The notes below the pieces were generated by a model. It was not told the DNA's origin. It ran no database searches and worked only from the letters and a program-made list of their open reading frames with translations. The position numbers and the translations under genes were made by a program. Shown here one piece after another: positions 25,801 to 32,382 of a stretch of DNA of 32,641 bases. Source of the stretch: Chloroflexota bacterium (GTDB lineage: Bacteria; Chloroflexota; Dehalococcoidia; JACPQF01); assembly GCA_016190625.1 (NCBI GenBank), contig JACPQF010000064.1:1-32641 (forward strand), read 5' to 3'. Position 1 is the stretch's first letter. Each line of letters opens with the position of its first letter.

Positions 25801-28800
25801 CCCGCCTTAGTTCACCTCAATCCATTGCCGTCGCGCCTGATGGCCGACTCTTCATCCGCGACGGCGGGAACAAACGCATTCGCGTGGTTGCCACCAATGG
25901 AATCATAACCACTCTGGCCGGCAATGGGTCTGCTTCGTACAGCGAAGGCGTCCCCCCGGCGACAACTGGCGTCGGGGATTACGGCGGTCTCGCCATGGGG
26001 CCTGACGGCAGCCTGTACTTTGCCCAGGGGGACCGGATTCGCCGCATATTCCCGCCCCTGCCGGGCTTCTCGGCTGGCGATCTGCTGGTTCCCTCGGAGG
26101 ATGGCACGCTCGTCTACCGGTTCAACCCCGCCGGCCGCCACTTGCAAACCCTGAGCGCCCTCACCAGGGCCGTCGTGCACGAGTTCGGCTACGACAGCGC
26201 CGGCCGCCTCGTCCAGATTCAGGACGGCGACGGCAATACCACCACCGTCGAGCACGATGGGAGCGGCAATCCGACCGCCATTGTCGGCCCCTATGGCCAC
26301 CGCACCACCCTGACCGTCGACGCCAACGGCTACCTCGCCAGCGTGGCCAATCCGGCGGGCGAGACCACCCGCCTCGCTTATGCCGAGGGCGGGCTGCTCA
26401 CCAGCCTTACCGATCCCAAAGGCAACACTCATTCCTACAGCTACGACAGCCGCGGCCGGCTCGCTCGCGACGCTTCGCCGGCCGCCTCGGGCAGCCTCCA
26501 GACCCTAAGCCGCACGGAGATAACGGCCGGCTACGAAGTAACCCGCACCACCGCCCTGAGCCGCACCACCGCCTACCGGGTGACCACCTCCTCGTCAGGA
26601 GTACAGACCGGGCGCAATACCCTTCCCGACGGCGCTCAGAGCCAGAAGCAGACCGTCCCGAACGGCACCACCGTCGCCCTCAGCCCGGAAGGAGTGAGAA
26701 GCAGCCGGGTTGAAGGACCGGACCCCCGCTTCGGCATGATGGCGCCCCTCGACAGCTCCCGGCTCATCACCACGCCCCTCGGCCTGGCGATGTCGGCCAG
26801 CGTGGCCCGCACCGCCACCCTGACCAACGCCGCCAACCTCTTGAGCTTGAGCCGTCTCAGCGAGACGGTCACCATCAACGGCCGGGCGTTCCACAGCGCC
26901 TTCCTCGCCCCCAGCCTGACCTTCACCGCCACGTCGCCGCTGGGGCGGCAGGTCACGACGACGGTCGACAGCCAGGTCCGGCCCACCGGCTACGCCGTCC
27001 CCGGCCTCGACCCCCTGAGCTTCGCCTACGACGCCCGCGGCCGCCTCATCAGTGCGTCGGCCGGCAGCGGCGCCGAGGCCCGCGCCGTCACCTACACCTA
27101 CGGCGTCAGCGGCTACCTCGCCAGCGTCGCCGACCCCCTGGGACGCACCGAAAGCTACGGTCGCGACCTAGCCGGGCGGGTCGTCACCCAAACCCTGTCC
27201 GATGGCCGGGCCACCGGCTACGCCTACGACGCCAACGGAAACGTGGTCGCCGTCACGCCCCCGGGCCGGCCGGCTCACACCTTTGGCTACGACTCTCTCG
27301 ACCAGACCGCGGTCTATACGGCGCCCACCGTTGGCGGTCTCACCACCACCCGCTACACCTACGACGCCGACCGGATGCTCACCCGCATAGACCGCCCCGA
27401 CGGCTCCACAGTCGACCTCGCCTACGACGCCGCCGGGCGTCTCGTAACTGTAACCCATCCTTTGGGCGCCATCGGCGTGGGCTACGGCATCACCGGCAGC
27501 CTGCCCCTCACCATCGCCGCGCCGGGCGGCATCACCCTGGCCAACAGCTTCGATGGCGCGCTGCTGACCCGCCAGGCCCTGACCGGACCGGTCTCCGGCA
27601 CGGTAAACTTTGGCTACGACAGCTTCTTCCGGGTGGCCAGCCTCGGCGTGGGCGCCAGCGGTCTGGTCAGCTTGACCTACGACGCCGACGGCCTCCTCGT
27701 CCGCTCGGGAGACCTGTCCCTCGGCCGCGACGCCCGCAACGGTCTGGTGGTGAGCACCACGCTCGCCGCCGTCACCGACACCTACGGCTACAGCGGCTTC
27801 GGCGAGCTGACCAGCCATCGCGCCATCACCACGACTGGTGGTGCCGCCCTCTACGACGCCCGGTACGCCCGCGACCGCCTCGGCCGGGTCAGCCGGCTGA
27901 CGGAGACCGTCGGCCTGACGACCGCGGTTTACACCTACGCCTACGACCTCGCCGGCCGGCTCATCACGGCCACCATGGACGGCGCCGTGGTGGGCGCCTA
28001 CACCTACGACGCCAACGGCAACCGCCTGACCTACGCCGGCCAGTTCCCCGCCGTCGCTGCGGCGACCTACGACGACCAGGATCGCCTGCTCGCCTACGGC
28101 GCCGCCGTCTACACCTACACCGCCAGCGGCGAGCTCCGGCGCAAGGTCGCCGGCTCGCAGACCACCGCCTACGAGTACGACGCCCTCGGCAACACCGTGG
28201 CCGTCACCCTTCCCAACGGCACGACCATCGGCTATCTGGCGGACGGCCAGAACCGGCGGATCGGCAAGCGGGTGAACGGGACTTTGACCGAGGGCTTTCT
28301 CTACCAATCCGGCCTCCAGCCCATCGCCGAGCTGGACGCAACCGGCCAGATCGTCAGCCTCTTCGTCTACGGCAGCCGGGCCAACGTGCCCGATTACCTG
28401 GTGAAGGAGGAAACCACCTACCGGATCGTGGCCGACCACCTCGGCAGCCCCCGGCTGGTGGTGAACGCCCAAACCGGGGCGGTGGCCCAGCGGCTGGACT
28501 ACGACGAGTTCGGCCGGGTCCTGAGCGACACCAATCCCGGCTTCCAGCCCTTCGGCTACGCCGGCGGCCTCTACGACCCCGACACCGGCCTGGTGCGCTT
28601 CGGGGCGAGGGACTACGACGCCGAGACCGGCCGCTGGACGGCCAAGGACCCCATCGGCTTCGCTGGCGGCGACACCAACCTCTACGCCTACGTGAGGAAC
28701 GACCCCATCAACCGCGTCGATCCCTCGGGCCTCGACCTCAGGCTGGTCAGAATGAGTCCGCTCGCGCAGATGACTCAGCTAGCCCAAAGTCCGCTTATGC

Positions 28801-29120
28801 AGATGAACATGCTCGCCCAAAGTCCGTCCGCGAAGCTCACCGATGCCCAGGCGATGGGCCTCCAGTTATTTAACAACGAGGGCGTGCTTACTAATGTGCC
28901 GTGCAAGGCGGATGGAAAGGACCCAAAAAAGAGGGGATTCATCCGGTCGGTAGGTGAGGCTCCGGATTTCAGTCAAATGATGGAGGGCCAGAACTCACTG
29001 GAAGTAGGGTCCTTGCCTTTCCAAATCGGTGAGATGCATGAGGCCATCGGACAAGTGACGCGTATACAGGCAGCGATGGAGAGTCGGCAGATGGCCATCC
29101 CTCTCACCATTAAAGATTAA
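22896..29120 (+). CDS. Secreted Rhs/teneurin-like YD-repeat protein with variable tip
   Basis: From ATG 22896 (AGAAGGA six bases ahead; the track's first 95 codons lie over the promoter) the protein has 2074 residues. Order of parts: signal peptide or anchor (8-27); cupredoxin-like domain (46-157) split by a YRVYLPVAVRAY-containing insert; T/A/P-rich linker (160-186); carboxypeptidase-regulatory-like domain (about 231-319); a region found in Rhs/teneurin proteins beginning at 'CDCERGSLVEVQNQ' (about 550); NHL-type propeller repeats (about 749-1055, 'GPDGSLYIAD....RIRRV'); YD repeats (about 1069-1869); the Rhs core 'RFGARDYDAETGRWTAKDPIGF' ending in DPSGL (1942-1946); and a 128-residue tip. 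Rhs shells enclose a tip that is often a toxin. This tip shows no toxin motif I recognise, and no immunity gene follows. Confidence 0.93.
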   Translation: MNANAGRTAVLSFLALGALALLLAFASGPAGDLLARNATGPVLATVDVNIADSGLDPAVITVTVGSQVVWHNSTAVSHTLAAGQPYRVYLPVAVRAYTGSANQAQTVGRESPVAPSTASLGGTLAPGGVYTYTFASAGSFPYYLSTLPRADGRVVVQESPATATATATATTTATATSTPTATPGGLPADPETQASAVDQSQSTVVGEVTSFLYTGSNPIQTGVVSGTIVITRAAVLRGQVLTADSQPLTGTVMTVVDHPEFGQTLSRADGMFDLAVNGGGSLTVSYAKNGYLPARRQVTVPWQDYTWLPDVVLTSRDVNVTTVDLTSSSPVQVARGSVISDADGLRQATVLFPQGTGAVITLTSGATQTLTSLNVRATEYTVGDNGPKAMPAQLPPNSAYTYAVELGVDEAEAAGAIGLRFSQPLPVYVENFLSFPVGITVPVGYFDRSRNAWVPSDNGRVIGILTPTLGLAEIDVDGSGTAAISATLAALGITDAERQRLAALYGPGQSLWRWAVRHFSAWDANWGWGPPADAQPPTNDPPRPVDKGHQCDCERGSLVEVQNQILGETLELVGTPFDLNYRSDRVEGYDAAYWLDIPLSGGSVPASLVRIDLEVAIAGRLFRQNYASAPNQTATFVWDGLDAYGRAVQARQTATVRVGYVYRGVYQRVERFGYNGNGTPISGSRTRREVTLWQGFYVNVGTVQSLGQGLGGWTPDIQHAYDPLDHVLYLGDGSRRGVGVTAFVVSRFSLGGFTLGRAVGIAPGADGSLYAADDQYHRVVRISASGIVTGFASGYNPYGCGQNVGDGGPAHNACLYYPYDVASGPDGSLYIADSGNVRIRRVDASGIITTVARVSTSRLAVAQDGSLYFDVWGSSYYSKLVRRLGPDGIIRTVAGTGAYGGPLGDGGPATEAYLSAGIGGLAIGPDGSLYISDRDQHRVRRVTPDGIINTVAGTGSYGFSGDGGPATEARLSSPQSIAVAPDGRLFIRDGGNKRIRVVATNGIITTLAGNGSASYSEGVPPATTGVGDYGGLAMGPDGSLYFAQGDRIRRIFPPLPGFSAGDLLVPSEDGTLVYRFNPAGRHLQTLSALTRAVVHEFGYDSAGRLVQIQDGDGNTTTVEHDGSGNPTAIVGPYGHRTTLTVDANGYLASVANPAGETTRLAYAEGGLLTSLTDPKGNTHSYSYDSRGRLARDASPAASGSLQTLSRTEITAGYEVTRTTALSRTTAYRVTTSSSGVQTGRNTLPDGAQSQKQTVPNGTTVALSPEGVRSSRVEGPDPRFGMMAPLDSSRLITTPLGLAMSASVARTATLTNAANLLSLSRLSETVTINGRAFHSAFLAPSLTFTATSPLGRQVTTTVDSQVRPTGYAVPGLDPLSFAYDARGRLISASAGSGAEARAVTYTYGVSGYLASVADPLGRTESYGRDLAGRVVTQTLSDGRATGYAYDANGNVVAVTPPGRPAHTFGYDSLDQTAVYTAPTVGGLTTTRYTYDADRMLTRIDRPDGSTVDLAYDAAGRLVTVTHPLGAIGVGYGITGSLPLTIAAPGGITLANSFDGALLTRQALTGPVSGTVNFGYDSFFRVASLGVGASGLVSLTYDADGLLVRSGDLSLGRDARNGLVVSTTLAAVTDTYGYSGFGELTSHRAITTTGGAALYDARYARDRLGRVSRLTETVGLTTAVYTYAYDLAGRLITATMDGAVVGAYTYDANGNRLTYAGQFPAVAAATYDDQDRLLAYGAAVYTYTASGELRRKVAGSQTTAYEYDALGNTVAVTLPNGTTIGYLADGQNRRIGKRVNGTLTEGFLYQSGLQPIAELDATGQIVSLFVYGSRANVPDYLVKEETTYRIVADHLGSPRLVVNAQTGAVAQRLDYDEFGRVLSDTNPGFQPFGYAGGLYDPDTGLVRFGARDYDAETGRWTAKDPIGFAGGDTNLYAYVRNDPINRVDPSGLDLRLVRMSPLAQMTQLAQSPLMQMNMLAQSPSAKLTDAQAMGLQLFNNEGVLTNVPCKADGKDPKKRGFIRSVGEAPDFSQMMEGQNSLEVGSLPFQIGEMHEAIGQVTRIQAAMESRQMAIPLTIKD
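28755..28853 (+). repeat. Three 33-bp tandem units in the Rhs tip
   Basis: Units at 28755, 28788 and 28821 encode SPLAQMTQLAQ, SPLMQMNMLAQ and SPSAKLTDAQA. The first two are close at DNA level, the third diverged. They begin eight residues after DPSGL, exactly where the conserved Rhs core ends and codon use becomes less GC-rich. Confidence 0.7.
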
Positions 29121-29302
29121 TCTCTTGTGTCCGGACGCAGCACAGACCTGACACTGACCTAATTCTGGCATTTCTCATCTCTTCACGCTTCTTGCCCGGC
29201 CGAGGAATACGACGGACGACCACAGCACTTCGATCGGACCAAGGAGTTCGGGCGGTTTTTGGACGGTGAAGTTGCTGGTGCATCCGCCCAGTCTATGCAA
29301 TT

Positions 29303-29389
29303 GTAGGGGCGGCTCGTCCTTCCTAAGAAGGACCCAAGGCGATCTGCCGCCGATGGGCGTTTGGAGGGCGCTTCTCGAAGCGCCCCTAC
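29303..29389. repeat. MITE-like element with GTAGGGGCG termini
   Basis: gtaggggcg (29303-29311) and cgcccctac (29381-29389) are exact 9-bp terminal inverted repeats. Inside are two perfect hairpins: gtccttc-ctaa-gaaggac (29316-29333) and gggcgcttc-tc-gaagcgccc (29366-29385). The termini match those of the element at 20396, so both belong to one dispersed family. Confidence 0.75.
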
Positions 29390-29588
29390 GGGAGTACCAG
29401 GAGCTTGCCGGGTGCATCGTCACGCTGCCACGAGTCTTTTCTCGCGGGTGCGCGTCATCTATCGCGACGAATGAGCAAGGCGGCGCTGGGCGGCCCAGGG
29501 ACGGGCCTCAGCGAATGGGCACCGAATAAGCGAATAGCCGCTGTCGAAAGAGTTCAGATTCGAGGAGACGACCTAGCTTCCTCCACAT

Positions 29589-29660
29589 CGTCACGCCCGC
29601 GAAAGCGGGCATCTAAACAGAACTCGGGGGCCTGGATTCCCGCTTGCGGCGGGAATGACG
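29589..29660. repeat. REP-like palindromic element (CGTCA...CCCGC / GCGGGAATGACG)
   Basis: Ends cgtcacgcccgc and gcgggaatgacg are complementary at 10 of 12 positions. Each side also forms its own hairpin: gcccgc-gaaa-gcgggc (29595-29610) and ttcccgc-ttgcg-gcgggaa (29637-29655). The sequence type, with CTGGATTCCCGC and GGGAATGACG, is a repeat widely dispersed in bacterial genomes. Confidence 0.8.
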
Positions 29661-29715
29661 GGATCTTCTGAAGTGGGTCCCCCCGACTCTGAACAGTCAC
29701 CATCGCGATAACTCG

Positions 29716-29744
29716 TTGACTGTAGGTCTCACTCATGCTAGACT
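29716..29744 (+). promoter_or_regulatory. Promoter of the VWA protein gene
   Basis: TTGACT (29716-29721), 17-bp spacer, TAGACT (29739-29744) with TGC directly before it (extended -10). The start codon is about 90 bases downstream. The design matches the promoter at 31554. Confidence 0.55.
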
Positions 29745-29840
29745 GTGCGATGAGAATACGGAACCCTGTTGGGTCGCTTTTGTTCGGGCTCGAGAAGGAG
29801 TGTCGGGCGCGGCTTGCGGGCGAGCTTAGTGGAGTAGCGG

Positions 29841-31520
29841 ATGACCAAAGCAGGCGGTCACAGATGGCTGGATAGCTTACATATCTCCGCAGTTCGACCG
29901 GTTTCCATGCTACGCATACGAGGCCATCGCCTCCCGTGGCCGAGAACCCCGGGGCTCAGGATCCTCTGTTTGCTAAGCACTATTCTCCTCATGGCTGGCT
30001 TCTTCTGGTTGTCTCAGCCGCCTTCCAGCACGCTGACCGCCAGCCCTGTCGTTCAAGTCTGCATCGCTCTGGACGGCTCAGGCAGTATCGCGAATGCAGA
30101 CTTCAACACTATGAAGGAAGCACTGGCGACGGCTATCGAGGATAGCAACGTTGTGCCTCCGGTTGGCATCGTGGAACTTACGGTGCTCCAGTTTGGTGGA
30201 GTGATCTATGAAACGCCGATCATCGTCGAGCCGGTCGTAATAAGCAGCACGGCGACGGCGAGCGCAGTGGCCAATGCTATTCGGGCCACGGCAAAACTGG
30301 GAGGGTTCACTCCAACGCATGCTGCCATCGATTCTTGCACACAGAAGATCACCGGCTCACCCAACTTCGCGGTCGCCGTGAAGCAGGAGATCAACATCTC
30401 CACCGACGGCGATCCCGACAATCAGTCCTGGGTCATCACATCCCGGGACAGTGCGGTGGCAGCGGGCATCGACGAGGTGGATTTGGAAGCCATCGGCAGC
30501 TCTCCCTCGATTGACAAGATGCTGCAGATTGCCTGGCCTCGACCGGGGTATGTTGCTCCCCCCTTCGACGGCGGTGGGTTTGTCATTCAGGTTAGCACCT
30601 TTGCCGATTACGCCAGCGCTATCCGCCAGAAGCTGACGGAGATTATTCCCAGGCCAACTAGCACTAGCACCTCGACGCCGACTCAGACGGGCACCCCCAC
30701 GGAGACGGGTACTGCCACCTCCACTCCGACGGTGACCAAAACGCCGACGGTGACCAGCACTCCCACAACAACGTCCACGCCAACGGCAACCAGTACGCCG
30801 ACGGCAACCGGGACCAACACCGCCACGCCAACGGCAACGCCCACATATCGTAGCCTTTACTTGCCCCTGGTCATGAAGCCGGTGCCAACCCCCACTGCCG
30901 CGTGGGTCACCATCATTCAAGAGGATTTTGAGGGTGCGTTTCCGGGGGCCTGGCGAGTTTTCGATAATCGCTATGGGTACGGGGAGTATTACTGGTCCAA
31001 GAGCGATTGCCGGCCCTATGCCGGTTCCTATAGCGGCTGGGCTTTCGGTGGCGGTGCCGATGGGAGCAACCTACCATGTGGGAGTTGGTACCCCACTTAC
31101 GCCGATAGCTGGATGGTGTACGGTCCCTTTAACCTTGCCAATGCCCAACGTGCTGAACTGACCTTCCAGGAGTGGAACCATCTGCTTGTCAATCCGGTTA
31201 GCATCGACCTAAGAGTCGCCGCCTTCTCGATTGATGGCACCCGTTTCTATGGTTGGAGCGGCGAAGGGCAGGTATCGCCCACCTGGAACACTTTCAACTT
31301 TGACCTTAGCAACGTGCCGACCCTGGGCAGTATCTTGGGCCAGCCGAACGTTTGGTTCGCCCTCGTGTTCCGAAGCGCCGAGTGGTACAATACTTACGAA
31401 GGACTCTACGTCGATAATATCCTCTTGAGAAAGCTTGTATCAGGGACCGCCGCCGCATCTCCGCCAGCCGGCCAAAGCCCCGGTAACCCGGTCTATCTGG
31501 TACGTCCGCATTCGCCTTAG
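29841..31520 (+). CDS. Secreted VWA-domain protein with T/P linker and C-terminal beta-sandwich
   Basis: This is a 559-residue surface protein. A long basic N-terminus precedes one membrane helix (about 40-57). The von Willebrand factor A domain (about 70-268, DUF1194-like) has the metal-binding residues DGSGS at 78-82, T157 in GGFTPTH and D189 in STDGDP. A linker of 'TPT' units (271-336) leads to YRSLYLPLVMK (336-346), the motif shared with the propeller and Rhs proteins. The C-terminal part (about 355-540) begins 'EDFEGAFPGAW' and contains 'YADSWMVYGPFNLANA' and 'LGQPNVWFALVFRS...YVDNILLRK', a MAM/immune-inhibitor-A-like sandwich I know from Chloroflexota exoproteins. GGAG seven bases before the ATG supports the start; ATG 29907 is the alternative. 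Role in adhesion or matrix binding is inferred. Confidence 0.85.
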   Translation: MTKAGGHRWLDSLHISAVRPVSMLRIRGHRLPWPRTPGLRILCLLSTILLMAGFFWLSQPPSSTLTASPVVQVCIALDGSGSIANADFNTMKEALATAIEDSNVVPPVGIVELTVLQFGGVIYETPIIVEPVVISSTATASAVANAIRATAKLGGFTPTHAAIDSCTQKITGSPNFAVAVKQEINISTDGDPDNQSWVITSRDSAVAAGIDEVDLEAIGSSPSIDKMLQIAWPRPGYVAPPFDGGGFVIQVSTFADYASAIRQKLTEIIPRPTSTSTSTPTQTGTPTETGTATSTPTVTKTPTVTSTPTTTSTPTATSTPTATGTNTATPTATPTYRSLYLPLVMKPVPTPTAAWVTIIQEDFEGAFPGAWRVFDNRYGYGEYYWSKSDCRPYAGSYSGWAFGGGADGSNLPCGSWYPTYADSWMVYGPFNLANAQRAELTFQEWNHLLVNPVSIDLRVAAFSIDGTRFYGWSGEGQVSPTWNTFNFDLSNVPTLGSILGQPNVWFALVFRSAEWYNTYEGLYVDNILLRKLVSGTAAASPPAGQSPGNPVYLVRPHSP

Positions 31521-31553
31521 AAATTGGAGAAATCTGAACATCTGAAGACGATA

Positions 31554-31582
31554 TTGACATGGTGGCGAGCAAGTGCTAGTAT
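31554..31582 (+). promoter_or_regulatory. Promoter upstream of the Cys-rich peptide gene
   Basis: TTGACA (31554-31559) is exact, the spacer is 17 bp, and TAGTAT (31577-31582) is preceded by TGC, an extended -10. A second candidate, TGCTATACT at 31732-31740, has no good -35. Either gives a leader to the ATG at 31807 (about 220 or 60 bases). The 285-bp gap after the VWA gene holds nothing else I can name. Confidence 0.6.
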
Positions 31583-31773
31583 GATGCGGGATCGACGCAG
31601 ACGGTTGCTCCCGACACTTCTTGCTGGGAGACTAGACGGTCAGTATTAGTACGCTCAACTGAACTTCGCACCTGACGTACTAACAAGGGTCTTTTCATCG
31701 CCATAATGACACGCTCGCTGACACGCGAATCTGCTATACTGACCTCACTCAGGCCGAGGCATGCTGCCCTGAC

Positions 31774-31792
31774 CGATGGGCCCGTCGGGCAG
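31774..31792 (+). promoter_or_regulatory. Hairpin just before the ribosome site of the Cys-rich peptide
   Basis: In the segment from about 31765 to 31792, ctgccc pairs with gggcag and, after a one-base bulge, gac pairs with gtc. AGGTGGG follows immediately and lies about seven bases before the ATG. A hairpin this close could tune translation; the exact arm limits are approximate. Confidence 0.4.
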
Positions 31793-31806
31793 AGGTGGGA
31801 AGCCTA

Positions 31807-32028
31807 ATGGCGAACTTCCAAGTAACAAAGGAGAAAGCCGTGAAAGTCAAGACCAACCTAAAGGCAGGCTTCAAGCTGCCACCATTCTGTGTCCCCTACT
31901 CTCATGACGAGGCCAAGAACCCGCTCGGTTCCAACAGGTGTAGTTCGGACACGGATTGCGACGGCTGCAGGGTGTGCAATAGCAACGGCTGGTGTCATGG
32001 TCGGGGCGATAAGGAAAGCATGATATAG
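31807..32028 (+). CDS. Small Cys-rich knottin-like peptide, possible precursor
   Basis: I do not recognise a named family. The track starts at GTG 31795 inside the ribosome site AGGTGGG; ATG 31807 gives 73 residues. The first half (MANFQVTKEKAVKVKTNLKAG) is polar and leader-like, without a signal peptide. The second half has six cysteines at 28, 45, 51, 54, 57 and 63. The segment CSSDTDC-DGC-RVC-NSNGWC matches the squash trypsin-inhibitor framework (C-x5-C, six residues from Cys3 to Cys5, then C-x5-C, with DxDC and NG[FW]C) apart from a one-residue shift of the fourth cysteine; the first loop is longer (16 against 6). A secreted or modified bioactive peptide is plausible, but no maturation or export gene is visible. 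It has its own promoter. Confidence 0.65.
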   Translation: MANFQVTKEKAVKVKTNLKAGFKLPPFCVPYSHDEAKNPLGSNRCSSDTDCDGCRVCNSNGWCHGRGDKESMI

Positions 32029-32113
32029 ATGCCGGCTCTTTCAGAGTCCGTCAAGGCCACGATAGCCGGGCATTTGTCAGGACGACGTGGAAGCTCTTGT
32101 TCGGGGTAAATCT

Positions 32114-32141
32114 GCCCAGCCAAATGGGCCGTTGGCTGGGC
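32114..32141. repeat. 10-bp perfect hairpin between the peptide and HepT-like genes
   Basis: gcccagccaa (32114-32123) pairs exactly with ttggctgggc (32132-32141), loop of eight. It lies between two convergent reading frames and may end both transcripts, but there is no U-run. Confidence 0.55.
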
Positions 32142-32154
32142 GACCCCATCCCAT

Positions 32155-32382
32155 TTAGGGTGCGATTCTCGCCAGGAAACTGAGGATCGCTTCCACATAC
32201 TGGGGATAGAGGTCGAGGGCCTCGCCAAGGCTGGCGTGGATGATGGCGTCGCCAAGCACGTCGTACTCATGGACCAGCCGGTTGCGAAGTCCGGCCGAAG
32301 GGGCAAGTCTAAGGGCGAGATCCATGTCGAGGGCAACTTGCCAATGAAGCAGATCGATCTGCTCTATGTTGATGTGTCGGCC
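32155..32382 (-). pseudogene. HepT-like (DUF86, HEPN) toxin, 5'-truncated
   Basis: This frame is absent from the ORF track because its only ATG (32325) leaves 56 codons. Read on the minus strand it gives 'LALRLAPSAGLRNRLVHEYD', 'AIIHASLGEALDLYPQYVEAILSFLARIAP' and a TAA stop. This is the C-terminal half of HepT/DUF86 proteins, with the HEPN active-site motif R-x4-H-x-Y (RNRLVHEY) intact. In-frame TGA at 32383-32385 closes the frame upstream, and the first 60-80 residues of the family are missing. HepT normally follows an MntA-type nucleotidyltransferase antitoxin; nothing like it is visible in the 250 bases upstream. Most likely a decayed remnant of a toxin-antitoxin pair. Confidence 0.75.

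Larger units (their letters stand above)
29121..29840. other. Repeat-rich non-coding stretch between the rhs and VWA genes
   Basis: About 720 bases without a gene I can support; the small track ORFs here are translations of repeats. It holds the MITE-like element at 29303, a fragment shared with the spacer at 1226 (cgaataagcgaatagcc, 29523-29539), the palindromic element at 29589 and the VWA promoter at 29716. This is also where an immunity gene for the Rhs tip would be expected, and I find none. Confidence 0.7.

Noticed and set aside
27168-28472. 434-residue minus-strand ORF opposite the YD repeats (also 22752-23999 and 24003-25073)
   Set aside because: Repetitive Gly/Val/Ala-rich sequence mirrors the codon pattern of the Rhs protein; no start signal or known motif.
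29266-29671. Two plus-strand ORFs of 87-88 residues in the spacer behind the rhs gene, considered as immunity protein
   Set aside because: They read straight through the MITE-like and REP-like repeats, lack ribosome sites and have repeat-type composition.
31995-32336. 113-residue minus-strand ORF over the HepT region
   Set aside because: The frame shifted from it (32155-32382) gives the recognisable HepT C-terminus, so the 113-residue frame is its shadow.
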